Positions 1 to 9,520 of a stretch of 64,000 bases of DNA are shown piece after piece (the stretch's first letter is position 1; each line of letters opens with the position of its first letter). The notes below the pieces were generated by a model. That model was not told the DNA's origin. It ran no database searches and saw nothing but the letters and a program-made list of their open reading frames with translations. The position numbers were made by a program, and so were the translations under genes. The stretch lies in assembly GCA_009667805.1 (NCBI GenBank), contig CM019063.1:81371877-81435876 (forward strand). The letters are read 5' to 3'. Source of the DNA: Leptobrachium leishanense. Lineage: Eukaryota > Chordata > Amphibia > Anura > Megophryidae.

Positions 1-561
1 TCCATATAACTGGGGGCAAATACATCCATATGACTGGGGGCAAATATACCCATATGAGCTGGCCTGGGGCAAATACATCCATATGACTGGGGGCAAACAT
101 TTCCATATGAGCTGGGGCAAATACATCCATATGAGCTGGGGGCAAATATACCCATATGAGCTGGGGCAAATACATCCATATGACTGGGGGCAAACACATC
201 CATATAAGCTGGGGGCAAATTCATCCATAAGAGCTGGGGCAAATACATCCATATGAGCTGGGGGCAAATTCATCCATAAGAGCTGGGGCAAATACATCCA
301 TATGAGCTGGTGGCAAATATACCCATATGAGCTGGCCTCGGGCAAATACATTCATATGAGCTGGGGGCAAATACATCCATATGACTAGGGGCAAATATAC
401 CCATATGAGCTGGCCTGGGGCAAATACATCCATATGAGCTGAGGGCAAATACATCCATATGACTGGGGGCAAATATACCCATATGACTGGGGGCAAACAT
501 ATCCATATGAGCTAGGGGCAAATACATCATATGAGCTGGGGCCTGGGGGCAAATACGTCCA
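1..561. repeat. Minisatellite array A, part 1 (about 22-30 bp units)
   Basis: Tandem units built on ATGAGCTGGGGGCAAATA and CATCCAT run from the left edge of the window. Unit length varies because some units carry an extra GGCCT block. Open frames through it (repeats of HMDVFAP and SYGCICP type) come from the periodicity and are not genes. The array is interrupted by a hAT element and resumes at 1739, so it was one array before that insertion. Confidence 0.9.
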
Positions 562-759
562 TATGAGCTCAGGGGTGTGGGAATTGTATCGCCCGACGCC
601 CGGGACATGAAGATCCGGGCGAGTAGTTTTTTTTGAGATGCAGTCCGGCAGGCTAGAAGCCCACCGGACTGCAGACTAATTCCAGGGATGCCCCCAATAC
701 CAGAAGCTGGCATTGAGCCGGCATCCGAGGGGCTTGGGCGGCTGTTCGAATGCTCTATC

Positions 760-988
760 GGCATTCAGACAACCGCCCCTGGAGCTCTCCGGCATACTTA
801 CCTTCCTGAGCGACGCCGGTAAAGTTTCTGCGCTTCTGCACGTTGAAGGACCCCAGCCGCGATCACGTGGGAGTCCCACGTGATCGCGGCTGGGGTCCTT
901 CAACGAGCGCACGCGCGAAGACTTTGTCGGCGCTGCTCGGGAAGGTAAGTATGCCGGAGAGCTCCAGGGGCGGCTGTCCGAATGCCAT
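760..988. repeat. Long imperfect palindrome with perfect 31-bp core hairpin
   Basis: Arms of about 110 bp converge on a perfect 31-bp stem (841-871 with 875-905) and a 3-nt loop. The core includes CCCCAGCCGCGATCACGTGG. The outer arms share GCCCCTGGAGCTCTCCGGCA with its complement. A transcript would fold into a long hairpin. Confidence 0.85.
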
Positions 989-1019
989 ACAGCATTCAAA
1001 CAGCCACCCCATGTCTGGT

Positions 1020-1345
1020 CTGGGGTCTGAGTTGGGGAGCATTATCCATGAGCTGGGGCAGCATCCATGAGAGCTTGGGGGCAGTATCCATGAGTTGGGG
1101 GCAGCATCCATGTGCTAGGGCAATATCCATGTGCTGGGGCAATAGCCATGTGCTGGGGCAATAGCCATGTGCTGGGGCAATAGCCATGAGCTGGGGCAGT
1201 ATCCATGAGCTGGGGCAGTATATCCATGATCTGGGGGCAGTATCTATGAGCTGGGGCAATATCTATGAGCTGGGGCAATATCTATGAGCTGGGGGCAATA
1301 TCCATATATCTCGGGGGGATATATACATGTGTGCTGGGGGCATTT
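1020..1345. repeat. Minisatellite, about 20-bp units
   Basis: Repeats of ATCCATGAGCTGGGGCAAT and variants (CATGTGCTGGGGCAATAGC). The motif is a shorter relative of array A and is very close to the 49905-50830 array, although it sits inside a different hAT element. Confidence 0.88.
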
Positions 1346-1379
1346 TTATGAGGTCTGTTCTTATTGGAAAGTGGTCACA

Positions 1380-1482
1380 TGACATAAAATAAAAGTATCG
1401 GTACTCGGTATCGGTGAGTACTTGAAAAAAAGTATCGGTACTCGTACTCGGTCTTAAAAAAGTGGTATTGGTGCATCCCTAA
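1380..1482. mobile_element. Possible hAT terminus fragment
   Basis: Repeats of GTATCGGTACTCG end in ATTGGTGCATCCCTA, which read on the minus strand is a TAGGGATGCACC-type hAT end. No partner end or TSD was found, so this is a relic at best. Confidence 0.35.
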
Positions 1483-1524
1483 TATATACACACACATATA
1501 TACATACATATACATAGATACACA

Positions 1525-1629
1525 CAACAAAATAGTGTTTAAATAAAGGTCTTTATTCATCACATGTATCTGACGCTGCCTCTATAGGCTGTTATGAATA
1601 AAGACCTCTATTTAAACACTATTTTGTTG
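1525..1629. repeat. AT-rich hairpin, about 36-bp arms
   Basis: CAACAAAATAGTGTTTAAAT followed by AAAGGTCTTTATTCAT at 1525-1560 is mirrored by its complement at 1593-1629 with a loop of about 32 nt. It lies inside the 570-1730 element. Confidence 0.8.
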
Positions 1630-1738
1630 AAATTATCAGGACAAGTAGATCGTCCTGAGGGATAAGTAGATTGGACTACTACTTAGTCCGTTGGACAAGT
1701 AGATTTTTTTTTAAATTTCCACACCCCTGATATGAGCT

Positions 1739-1931
1739 GGGGCAAATATATCCATATGAGCTCGGGCCTGGGGGCAAATACATCCATATGAGCAGGGACC
1801 TGGGGGCAAACATATCCATATGAGCTGGGGGCAAACATATCCATATGAGCTGGCCTGGGGCAAATACATCCATATGAGCTGGCCTGGGGCAAATACATCC
1901 ATAGGAGCTGGGGGCAAATATATCCATATAA
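1739..1931. repeat. Minisatellite array A, part 2
   Basis: Continuation of the array at 1-561, with the same GAGCTGGGGGCAAATACATC units, on the far side of the hAT insertion. It passes directly into a different 28-bp array, with the junction at ATCCATATAACCAGTGCTGT. The same junction recurs at 50822-50842. Confidence 0.9.
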
Positions 1932-2300
1932 CCAGTGCTGTGCATCTTATTCTGGGGGCTCAGTGCTGGGTATATTATTCTGGGAGTCCATTGCTGTGCA
2001 TATTATTCTTGGGGCTCAGTGCTGTGCATATTATTCTTGGGGTTCAGTGCTGTGCATATTATTCTTGGGGCTCAGTGCTGTGCATATTATTCTGGGGGTC
2101 CAGTGCTGTGTATATTATTCTGGGGGCTCAGTGCTGTGCATTTTGCTCTGGGGGCTCAGTGCTGTGCATATTGTTCTGGGGCTCAGTGCTGTGCATATTG
2201 TTCTTGGGGGCTCAGTGCTGTGCATATTGTTCTGGGGGCTCAGTGCTGTGCATATTGTTCTGGGGTCCAATGCCTGTGCATATAATTCTGGGGGGTCTGT
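1932..2300. repeat. 28-bp minisatellite (CAGTGCTGTGCATATTATTCTGGGGG), copy A
   Basis: About 13 units of a 27-28 bp repeat. Open frames here are periodic artefacts. The same repeat in the same context occurs at 50833-51118. Confidence 0.92.
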
Positions 2301-2303
2301 GCC

Positions 2304-2306
<3 letters not shown>

Positions 2307-2342
<36 letters not shown>
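2307..2342. repeat. (TA)n microsatellite
   Basis: A short AT dinucleotide run after TCTGTGCCTG. In the paralogous segment this TA-rich spot is where a Tc1 element inserted (51140). Confidence 0.9.
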
Positions 2343-2344
<2 letters not shown>

Positions 2345-2620
2345 ATCTGTTAGTCCAGTTGCCAAAATCACGAGTATACCTGTACATAGCGATACCTTTC
2401 ACTGATCAGTATAGTTTCCAGACCTGAAGAGGAGAGGTTACACTCTTGAAAGCTTGTCTTTTAAATGTAATGGTAACCCAATAAAAATGGTATCACCACG
2501 TACTGCTATACTCGTGATAAAATATATATATATATATATATATTTTCTTCGGGTAATAGCGGGTTGTGGAATTCGGGGGTGAGTTCCCTCACTTTTTTTC
2601 CCAGGACTTGACCCCTGCTC
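2345..2620. repeat. Spacer shared with 52803-53043, including a (TA)n run
   Basis: The block runs from GTTAGTCCAGTTGCCA through CTCTTGAAAGCTTGTC and AATAAAAATGGTATCACCAC to GGACTTGACCCCTG. It recurs almost unchanged at 52803-53043. A (TA)n run sits at 2521-2542. It joins two satellite arrays here and a different pair in the other copy. Confidence 0.85.
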
Positions 2621-2621
2621 A

Positions 2622-2828
2622 CACATGGATATATATTGCCCCAGCAGCTCACACATGGGTATATATTGCCCCTAGCTCACATGGGTATATATTGCCCCCA
2701 GCTCTCGTAGGTATATGTTGCCCCCAGCTCTTATGGGTATATATTGCCCCCGGCAGCTCACATGGGTATATATGGCCCCCAGCTCACATGGGTATATATT
2801 GCCCCCAGCTCTCATGGGTATATATGGT
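2622..2828. repeat. Minisatellite, about 25-bp units, inverted relative to array A
   Basis: Units of CACATGGGTATATATTGCCC plus CCAGCT. Read on the minus strand they match the GAGCTGGGGGCAA...ACCCAT units of array A, so this is the same satellite family in opposite orientation. Confidence 0.88.
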
Positions 2829-3515
2829 TTCCAAATGAGATGCAAAAGTTGCTCTCTTCAGAAAAGAGGACTTTGGACCACTGAGCAACAGACCAGGTCT
2901 GTTTTTCTTTAGCCCATGTAAGACGCTTCTGACATTGTTTGTTGTTCAGGAGTGGCTTGACAAGAGAATACGACATTTGAAGCCCATGTCCAGGATCCGT
3001 GTGTGTGTGGTTGCTCTTGATGCACTGACTCCAGCCAGAGGTCGAGATCATGAAGGCGAGATCATGATGCAGCTTGGCCGCTCGCCGGGAACCACATGAC
3101 CAGCTGTGTTCTCGCAAGAACGTGCGTTGGTCAGGTGGTTCCTATCACAGGCGAGCGGCCAAGCTGCATCATGCCAGCGGCTGTTCGACTCGTGGGGAGA
3201 AGAGAGAAGAACGCCACTGGCAGCGGCGGATCCGCCCCTGTGCCGCTCGCGTGGGGTCCACCAGCCAGCCGCGATTGTGGCTGGCTGGCTGGAACTCACG
3301 CGAGCGGCAGGGCTGCTGTGTGCCGGGTGCCCCCTGGCTGTAAGGAGCCTAGGGGCACGTGCCCCCCCTTGCTACGCCACTGACTCCAGCCTCAGTCCAC
3401 TCCTTGTGAAAGTCCCCAACACTTTTAAATGGCCTTTTCCTGACAATCCTCTCCAGGCCTGCTGCTTGTGCACCTTTTTCTTCCACACTTTTTCCTTCCA
3501 CATAACTTTCTATTA
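2829..3515 (-). pseudogene. Tc1/mariner transposase relic, split by a hAT MITE
   Basis: The minus strand encodes a recognisable stretch of Tc1-type transposase (KPLLNNKQCQKRLTWAKEKQ, then WSKVLFSEESNFCISFG). These lie at about 2826-3000, with more N-terminal coding sequence at 3391-3515. In the family the WSKVLFSDES segment holds the first catalytic aspartate; here the family D reads E. The rest of the catalytic domain is missing where the relic abuts the 25-bp minisatellite. It is non-functional. Confidence 0.7.
3036..3382. mobile_element. hAT-type MITE inside the Tc1 relic
   Basis: The right end is GCTACGCCACTG, a common hAT terminus (CAGTGGCGTAGC on the other strand). The left end is the diverged CAGAGGTCGAG. 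The 8-bp TSD ACTCCAGC flanks it (3028-3035 and 3383-3390). Tc1 coding sequence continues on both sides. The body includes an inverted repeat (about 3066-3084 with 3154-3174, GCAGCTTGGCCGCTCGCC and complement). No coding capacity. Confidence 0.75.
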
Positions 3516-3797
3516 ACCACTTGGCTGCTAAGGACGCGTCCTAGCACAGGAGGCAGCAATCAGCCAGGATTCCGGCCGATTGTTGCGCCCCCCCCCCCCG
3601 GTGCAGCCTGACATTTAGGATGTCAGCCCGGCACTCCGGGAGCCCGGTGGGGACAATAGATGTCCCTACCAAAAAGTGGCTGGCTTTAACCCCTTGGGGG
3701 CCGGATCGTGTTAAAATGTGAAAAAAAACACTTTACACGTTGTAAATTATTGAAAATTCAAATGTTACTGCATTTTTTGTTATAATATACAGACAGA
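3513..3797. other. CpG-rich repeat-like stretch, no gene
   Basis: Starts TTAACCACTTGGCTGCTAAGG, contains a C-tract (about 3587-3599), and has a second TTAACCCCTTGGGGGCC motif near 3687. The TTAACC ends resemble the TTAA-flanked elements at 38414 and 44595, but matching boundaries could not be defined. Confidence 0.4.
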
Positions 3798-4395
3798 CAT
3801 AGAAACATAGAAAATGTCGGCAGATAAGAACCTTTCGGCCCATCTAGTCTGCCCAATTACATGGATACTTTACCTGGATTTATCTTTTGTTTAGGATAAA
3901 CCACCCTCTCAGTAAAATAATGCTTCCTGATGTTACTTTTAAACCTTTGCCCCTCTAATCTAAGACTATGTCCTCCTGTTTTGCTACTTTGTTTCCTTTT
4001 AAATATACTCCCTTCCTCTACCCTGTGGATTCCCTTTACGTATTTAAATGTTTCTATCATATCTCCTCTGTCTCGTCTTTTTTCCAAGCTGTACATGTTA
4101 AGATCATTAAGCCTTTCCTGGTAACTTTTCTCCTTCAAGCCGTACACCATTTTAGTAGCCCTTCTCTGAACTCTCTCTAAGGTGTCTATATCCTTCTGGA
4201 GATACGGTCTCCAGTACTGCACACTGTACTCCAAGTGAGGTCTCACCAGTGCTCTGTACAGTGGTATGAGCACTTCCCTTTTCCTACTGCTAATACCTCT
4301 CCCTACGCAACCAAGCATTCTGCTAGCATTTCCTGCTGCTCTATTACATTGACTACTTACCCTTAGATGCTCTGCAATAATAACCCCTAAATCCC
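3798..4395 (-). mobile_element. CR1-clade LINE, 3' part (minus copy)
   Basis: The minus strand encodes the C-terminal part of a CR1-type reverse transcriptase ORF (LERVQRRATKMVYGL, then SLEKRRDRGDMIETFKYVKG) followed by a 3' UTR ending near GACTAGATGGGCCGAAAGG and TTTCTATGTTTCTATG. The 3' tail near 3798 has the short TCTATGTT-type repeat typical of CR1. Homology stops abruptly at 4395, where the Gypsy LTR begins, and resumes at about 9518. The plus-strand copy ending at 20062 is a close relative. Confidence 0.85.
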
Positions 4396-4860
4396 TGTAA
4401 CGGTAGCGGTAACGCTGCCACACGAGTAGCGGAGTTGAGATCCTTGAGGGCAAAAGTATCTGCTTGAATAACACAAAAGGTTCATAAACTATAGACTGTA
4501 ACTTAATAGCCAAGGAGACACAAGGGCTAACTGAATTGCCTCTAACCTCTGAAGGTTTCAAGACCAACAGATTACCTAGGACACGCTCAGAAACACCATA
4601 CATGGAACGACAGTCCGTGGAGTATTCAAGGTGCAGGGCAGTCAGAGATGCAGAAACCAAACGTTCTGGTAAATACTTAAGATTAGTAGATACCTGGTGA
4701 CTCTCGGAAGGTACTGGCTTGCATACAAGATTGTTATTGCTAATATGTACGGAGATGCGATTAGAAATAACATTAAACAAAAATAAACAAATGTTTGTTA
4801 TCTTTGTAAAAACATGAACATGAGTTGGAGCCTGGGTAAAGGGACCCCCGAAGGGTTACA
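4396..4860 (-). repeat. Gypsy 3' LTR
   Basis: On the minus strand the segment starts TGTAACCCTTCGGGGG and ends CGCTACCGTTACA, giving TG...CA termini with an inverted TGTAAC/GTTACA. It lies downstream of the integrase remains and abuts LINE sequence, as expected of a terminal LTR. No 5' LTR is present for comparison. Confidence 0.65.
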
Positions 4861-5058
4861 AACGATACCCCTAAATGTGATGGGACAGGAACCAAACAGC
4901 GAGCGATCAACCCAGCAACCAGCATGGTGTTAAATCACTTAAACACGCAAACAGCGTAATATACACGATAGAGAGAGTAGTCAAAGCCAAGCCGGGTCAA
5001 ATAACAGGAGCAGGAATCTCATACAAAGCAGGGTCATCAACAATAAATTCAAATAGAT

Positions 5059-5700
5059 TCAGGAAGTAGCGGTGCGTGAATTAAACTCCACAACAGGGCG
5101 ATGAGGCACCTCCTCGAACCCTGTTTTAAAGCCTGCGGCTCCTGGTAACCATTCCTGACCCCGCCCCCTCAGATGCCAATCTGCCAGCAGAAAGTGCTGG
5201 CACCTGGCCAGCCAGCGGTCCCCCTTCTTGCCCATACCCCCCAGGGGGCACAGCGGGGGCTGAGGATGTAACAGCCCCCCCCCATCTATGGTCGGGCTCA
5301 GAACGACCACCAGGCGCTGAAGGATGGGCCTCATGAAACAGGCGAACCAGACGAGGCGCATGGATATCGCAGGCATCTTGCCAAGAATGATCCTCAGGAC
5401 TATAACCCTCCCAGTCCACCAGGTACTACAGGACACCCCTGACCAGACAGGACCGCAGGATGGCACGGACCTCGTACTCCTCCATCCTCACCCCGAGACT
5501 TGATAGGCGGAGGGGGAACAGCAACTCTGGTGTACTTTTTGCAGGTAAGAAGCTTCAGGAGGCTGACATGAAATACGTTATGTATACGTAGAAAAGGAGG
5601 CAAAGCCAGCGCATAAGAGACAGTATTAATATGTCTTAACACTTTATAAGGCCAAATAAACCTGGGAGCCATCTTCATGGATGGCACCAACAATTTGATG
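5059..5700 (-). pseudogene. Gypsy integrase C-terminus and chromodomain-like tail, frameshifted
   Basis: Two frames carry family motifs. PRFIWPYKVLRHIN and NVFHVSLLKLL (about 5530-5680) match the segment between integrase core and chromodomain in chromoviruses. DWEGYSPEDHSWQDACDI (about 5365-5419) matches the chromodomain core. In the family this domain steers integration to chromatin. The frame break between the two parts and stops make it inactive. It is part of the transposon, not a host chromodomain gene. Confidence 0.75.
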
Positions 5701-5705
5701 TTTCT

Positions 5706-6500
5706 CGTCTACAGCCATACCTTGTCCCCAACCGTATATACCGGTGCAGGACCTCTGTGTCTGTCTGCTTTTATTTTTTGTTTCTCAATATTGGCCTTCA
5801 TAATGTCTTTTACTTTCTCCCATGTCCCTTTCAGGTCATTCAGATGTTCGTTCGTCCAAGGCTGGCAAAGCAGTTGCTTGGAATTCAGAAGGGAGCATGG
5901 GAGGGTCATAACCATAGACTGCATGGAACAGTGAGTGGCCTGTGGTTTCACTTACTGAGTTGTTTATAGCAACCTCAGCCCAGGGTAACAGGTCTGCCCA
6001 CTCATTTTGTCTTTCAGACACGAAGCAACGCAAGTACTGCTCAACACTTTGGTTGGCTTATCTGCGGCCCCATTAGTTTGTGCATGATAAGCAGAGAAGC
6101 TCAACTCAATACCTAGGTTTTCACAAAATCCTCACCAGAAACGAGACACAAACGGAGTTCCTCTGTCGGATACTATTCCCAGAGGAACCCCATGAAGTCT
6201 AACAATATTTTGTATGAATACTGGTACCAGCTCACTGGCTGAAGGAAGCTTTACCAGTGGTATAAAGTGTACCATCTTAGAGAACCTATCTACCACTGTA
6301 AGGATTACAGTATGGCCTTTGGAAGGTGGTAAATCTGTGATAAAGTCCATCGAGAGGTGGGACCAAGGTCTCTCTGGCATTGGTAAAGGCTGCAAGAGAC
6401 CAACAGGTAAGGACCAGGGATTTTTACTTCTACAGCACACGTCACATGTGGTAGTCCTTAATATCCCTTCGCATATCACCCCACCAGAACTGTTGCTCAA
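5706..6500 (-). pseudogene. Gypsy integrase core, broken
   Basis: The better-preserved frame at 6132-6500 carries [30 protein letters not shown] and [15 protein letters not shown], which hold the first two acidic residues of the DDE core (MDFI and SDRG). The third part is damaged between about 6033 and 6130. Downstream frames retain NEWADLLPWAEVAINNS and FHAVYGYDPP (about 5890-6020). Several frameshifts and stops. Confidence 0.8.
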
Positions 6501-6882
6501 TCTTGGCCACTGTTTTATTTATTCCCATATACCCATAGGGTTTGGAATCATGATAAGTCCTCATCATCTGTGTTCTCTCCTCCTCAGGTACAAACATTTT
6601 CCCAGGAGGTTTTTCAAGAGGAGCAACACCCTGACCAGCTGGGATTCTCTCCAGCAAAGGAGAAGACATTGTCAAGACCGTGGTACCCAAGATCCTCTTG
6701 TGAGGAATGATTGGACTGTGGTCAAACGTGTGCTGTTCATATGACTCGAACTGTCTAGATAAAGCGTCAGCTTTTGTGGTTTTAGAACCAGGACGATAAG
6801 TTAACAAAAAGTTGAAACTTGACAAGAACAGTGACCACCTGGCTTGCCTGGAATTCAGGCGTTTGGCATCTCCCATGTACAC
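6442..6882 (-). pseudogene. Gypsy RNase H end and integrase zinc-binding region
   Basis: Encodes [20 protein letters not shown] and [10 protein letters not shown], the end of the RNase H/connection region, then [20 protein letters not shown] and [13 protein letters not shown], the zinc-binding linker to integrase. The RNase H start is separated from this part by the solo LTR at 6900-7467, whose TSD interrupts the coding sequence. Confidence 0.8.
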
Positions 6883-6899
6883 TAGATTCCTATGGTCTG

Positions 6900-7467
6900 T
6901 GTGATGGGACGGCCGCCACTACGCTGTAGCGCAGTACAGCAGTTCAAGTGTTTATTTATTTGTGTGTTATTAAAAGTTCGTTAGCCCTTATTTTTATAAG
7001 TACCCCAATGTGATTTTCCCTGTTGTTCCCCTGTTCCCCGCTCATTCAGAGCCACGGAAAGTTCACCAGATGAGCTGGCGCCGAACCCCAAGATAAGGGC
7101 TGCGCACAGCAAGGGGGGCCCCAGGTTAACAAAGAGAAATTGGGCAATGGCTCATGGCAGTGGCAGAAATCACCCCGGGAGGGCTGAGGGCGGGCCAGGG
7201 GAGAACAATGCCGTTTTCCCTAATAAATACACCTGTGTTCCCCATGCAAAATAAATCACTCTTGTTTGAAACTTTACTCCTGCCTCGGCTAGTAATTGGG
7301 GATAACAGGGCTTTGGGAACCAGGACGCTTCAAGGACCTCTCTACAGCGCTGCAACCTCGGGGTATCCTACGAGCACCAGCGGCACCTCGCTACCACACT
7401 ACCGACCTCCAGGTGTACTTGGCGCTGACGGCGGATCTACTCACCCCGAGTAGCGGGATCCATCACA
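6900..7467 (+). mobile_element. Solo LTR inserted in Gypsy RNase H
   Basis: 568 bp with TGTGATGG...CCATCACA termini and the 5-bp TSD GTCTG (6895-6899 and 7468-7472). A TATA-like TTTTTATAAGTACC (about 6990) and AATAAA motifs near 7221 and 7250 favour plus orientation. The Gypsy coding frame resumes exactly beyond the TSD. It is a different family from the Gypsy LTR at 4396. Confidence 0.85.
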
Positions 7468-7472
7468 GTCTG

Positions 7473-8521
7473 TGATAATTATCACGGGATCTTTAGTGCC
7501 TTCTAACAAATAGTTCCATTCCTTGAGGGCCGCTATAACTGCTAGTATTTTTTTTTCCCTATGTCATAGTTTTCTCAGCATTTGTCATCTTTCTAGAGAA
7601 AAACCCACAAGGATGTACAGATCCCTCAGGACTTTCTCTTTGAGACAGAATTGCACCAATCCCTATTTCAGATGCATCAACCTCAAGCTGAAATAGAAGG
7701 CTTGGTACTGGATGCCTTAGGATAGGTGCTGAGACAAATGCTTCTTTAAGTGACTGGAATGCCTGCTTGGCCTGGTCACTCGAAACCTGATTCTGAGCAC
7801 CCTTCTTAGTCATGGCCGTGATGGGAGACACAACAGAAGAAAACCCTTTGATAAACCTCCTATAATAGTTTGTGAAACCAAGAAATCTTTGTATGGCTTT
7901 CAGAGCTTGAGGTAGTGCCCATTCTCTGATGGCAGATAGCTTTTTTGGATCCATCTCAAACCCATTTGGTGTGATGATGTAACCCAGGAAATGTACTGAA
8001 GTTATGTCAAACAGACACTTTTCTAACTTACAGTATAATTTATTCTCCAACAACCTTTGCAACACTGTCCTTACATGGACATGGTGTGTTTCAACATCAG
8101 GAGAATATATCAGAATATCATCTAAATAGACGATTACAAAGACTTGCAAAAAATCCCTCAGGAAATCATTTATAAAGTCTTGGAAGACTGCAGGCGCATT
8201 GCAGAGACCAAAAGGCATAACTAAATACTCATAATGACCACTGCGACTATTAAAGGCAGTCTTCCACTCGTGGTCCTCCTTGATTCTCACCAAATTGTAC
8301 GCACCACGAAGATCCAGTTGTGTGTAAATTTTGGCATCTCTTAAGCTGTCGAACAACTCGGATATTAAAGGGATGGGGTAGGCATTACGTATAGTGATTC
8401 TGTTTAACCCTCTATAGTCAATGCAAGGTCTTAAATCCCCCTCCTTTTTAGACACAAAGAAGAACCCCTCTCCCGCAGGAGAGGAAGAACGACGTATGAA
8501 CCCATTTGCTAGGTTTTCACG
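7473..8521 (-). pseudogene. Gypsy reverse transcriptase, main part
   Basis: A long open minus-strand frame holds DLRPCIDYRGLNRITIRN, YTQLDLRGAYNLVRIKE, FGLCNAPAVFQDFIN, the catalytic YLDDILIYS, and FLGYIITPNGFEMDPKK, then thumb and RNase H start (LEVDASEIGIGAILSQ). The order and spacing are those of a full Ty3/Gypsy RT. The frame is cut upstream by the Tigger-like MITE at 8524 and stops shortly after 7559. The metal-binding aspartates are intact but the element as a whole is dead. Confidence 0.9.
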
Positions 8522-8689
8522 TACAGTAATCCCCCGAAATTTGTGGGGGTTACATTCCAACAACCCCCGCGAATTTTGCAAAACCGCTAATTGTGGCTGT
8601 GCTAAAAAAAGCACAGCCATGCGGCGTTAGGACACAGGAGCCGCCGTCCTCCTGGCAGAATGGCTGCTCCTGTGCATCTCCAGACTCAA

Positions 8690-8851
8690 GATCGTGTCCA
8701 GGGCATTCTCCTCTCGGCATCGTTCAGAGAGAGGAGATGCAGAGACTCCTGTGCACCCCCACAAGCGTGGTCCGGGGATCCAGGAGCCTCGGCATCTCCT
8801 CTCTCGTAATGATGCAGAGAGAAGTAATGCCCTGGCCACGATCGTGCACCC
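8690..8851. repeat. First palindrome of the Tigger-like MITE
   Basis: Arms 8690-8764 and 8772-8851 pair imperfectly (GATCGTGTCCAGGGCATT against its diverged complement, and GAGAGAGGAGATGC in both). The loop is short. Confidence 0.75.
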
Positions 8852-8881
8852 GGAGACACACAGGATCAGCTTCTCTGCCGG

Positions 8882-9092
8882 AGTGTTGTGTCATCTAAGG
8901 TTTCTTATCGAATACTGTTTCAAGGAGCCCTTGGCAAAGAACGGAACTCCACCTCCCCAACACATCAGGGGGCTGCACAAAGGCATGTGTTTGGGAGGCG
9001 CTGATGTGTTGGAGCCTGGGGAGGTGGAGTTCCGTTCTTTGCCGAGGGCTCCTTGGAACAGTATTCGATAAGGAACCATAGATGACACACCG
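8882..9092. repeat. Second palindrome of the Tigger-like MITE
   Basis: Arms of about 95 bp. GTTTCTTATCGAATACTGTT and GGAACTCCACCTCCCC on the left are mirrored on the right with few mismatches; CACATCAG/CTGATGTG lies near the centre. Confidence 0.85.
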
Positions 9093-9181
9093 GGATGCTA
9101 CTACCACGTGGTAAGCGGAAAAAATCCACGAACCACTGAGTCCGCGGACGCGGAACCACGAATGACCGGGGGATTACTGTA

Positions 9182-9520
9182 TATATTCTTCCATAATATC
9201 ATTTTCTTTCTGAGAAAGTGGATACACATGACCCCTTGGAGGCATGGTGCCTGGTAATATGTCTATGGCACAATCATACCGCCTGTGAGGTGGCAAGATC
9301 TTGGATTTACCCTTATCGAACACCTCCTTTAAGTCTTTGTACCACTCGGGTACTACAGTAGAGAGTGGAGGAGCAGTGGCTACATTCAAGCTACCAACTG
9401 TAGCAGTCATGCCCAGACACCTGGACCAGGCATTTTGATCCCCACGATTCCAACTCCCCTTTTCCCCAGTTCACCACTGGGTTGTGTTTAGCCAACCACA
9501 GGTAGCCCAATATGATAGGC
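9182..9520 (-). pseudogene. Gypsy RT N-terminus and protease-RT linker
   Basis: The minus frame reads DLKEVFDKGKSKILPPHRRY, DCAIDILPGTMPPRGHVYPL and ENDIMEEYI up to the MITE insertion site. These are the conserved residues just before RT motif 1. Further right, broken frames retain ILGYLWLAKHNPVVNW, the family segment after the protease. Homology ends at the LINE junction near 9518. Confidence 0.8.

Larger units (their letters stand above)
570..1730. mobile_element. Non-autonomous hAT-like element inserted in the minisatellite
   Basis: The ends are CAGGGGTGTGG on the left and CCACACCCCTG on the right, flanked by the 8-bp direct repeat TATGAGCT (562-569 and 1731-1738). Inverted ends starting CAGGG plus an 8-bp TSD are the hAT signature. 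The 1.16-kb body has no transposase. It contains a long palindrome, a 20-bp minisatellite and an AT-rich hairpin. The outer sequence is the same tandem array on both sides, so the insertion postdates the array. Confidence 0.8.
8524..9179. mobile_element. Tigger/pogo-like palindromic MITE in the Gypsy RT
   Basis: Termini CAGTAATCCCCCG...GGGGGATTACTG flanked by TA on both sides (8522-8523 and 9180-9181). The end sequence and its CCCCCGCGAATTTTGC-type subterminal region resemble TcMar-Tigger elements. No transposase. The body is two consecutive long palindromes. The RT frame continues cleanly on each side, so this is a simple TA-target insertion. Confidence 0.8.
4396..9520 (-). mobile_element. 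Chromodomain-type Gypsy retrotransposon, 5'-truncated and decayed
   Basis: In minus-strand order from the right: protease-RT linker, RT, RNase H, integrase, chromodomain-like tail, non-coding stretch and a 3' LTR. Gag, most of the protease and the 5' LTR are absent. The element sits in a CR1 LINE: LINE sequence ends at 4395 and resumes near 9518, with about 18 bp of LINE missing at the junction. Frames are broken in many places. Two later insertions lie inside it (6900-7467 and 8524-9179). Confidence 0.85.

Noticed and set aside
221..764. Overlapping minus-strand open frames rich in SYGCICP and HMDVFAP
   Set aside because: They are translations of the 22-30 bp minisatellite; the amino-acid periodicity follows the DNA repeat.
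1820..2427. Plus-strand open frames of 116-177 codons rich in CAYYS and ILGAQC
   Set aside because: Frames through the 28-bp minisatellite, open in all three frames.
5059..5700. A host chromodomain protein
   Set aside because: The chromodomain-like segment follows a broken Gypsy integrase in the order expected for chromoviruses and is frameshifted.
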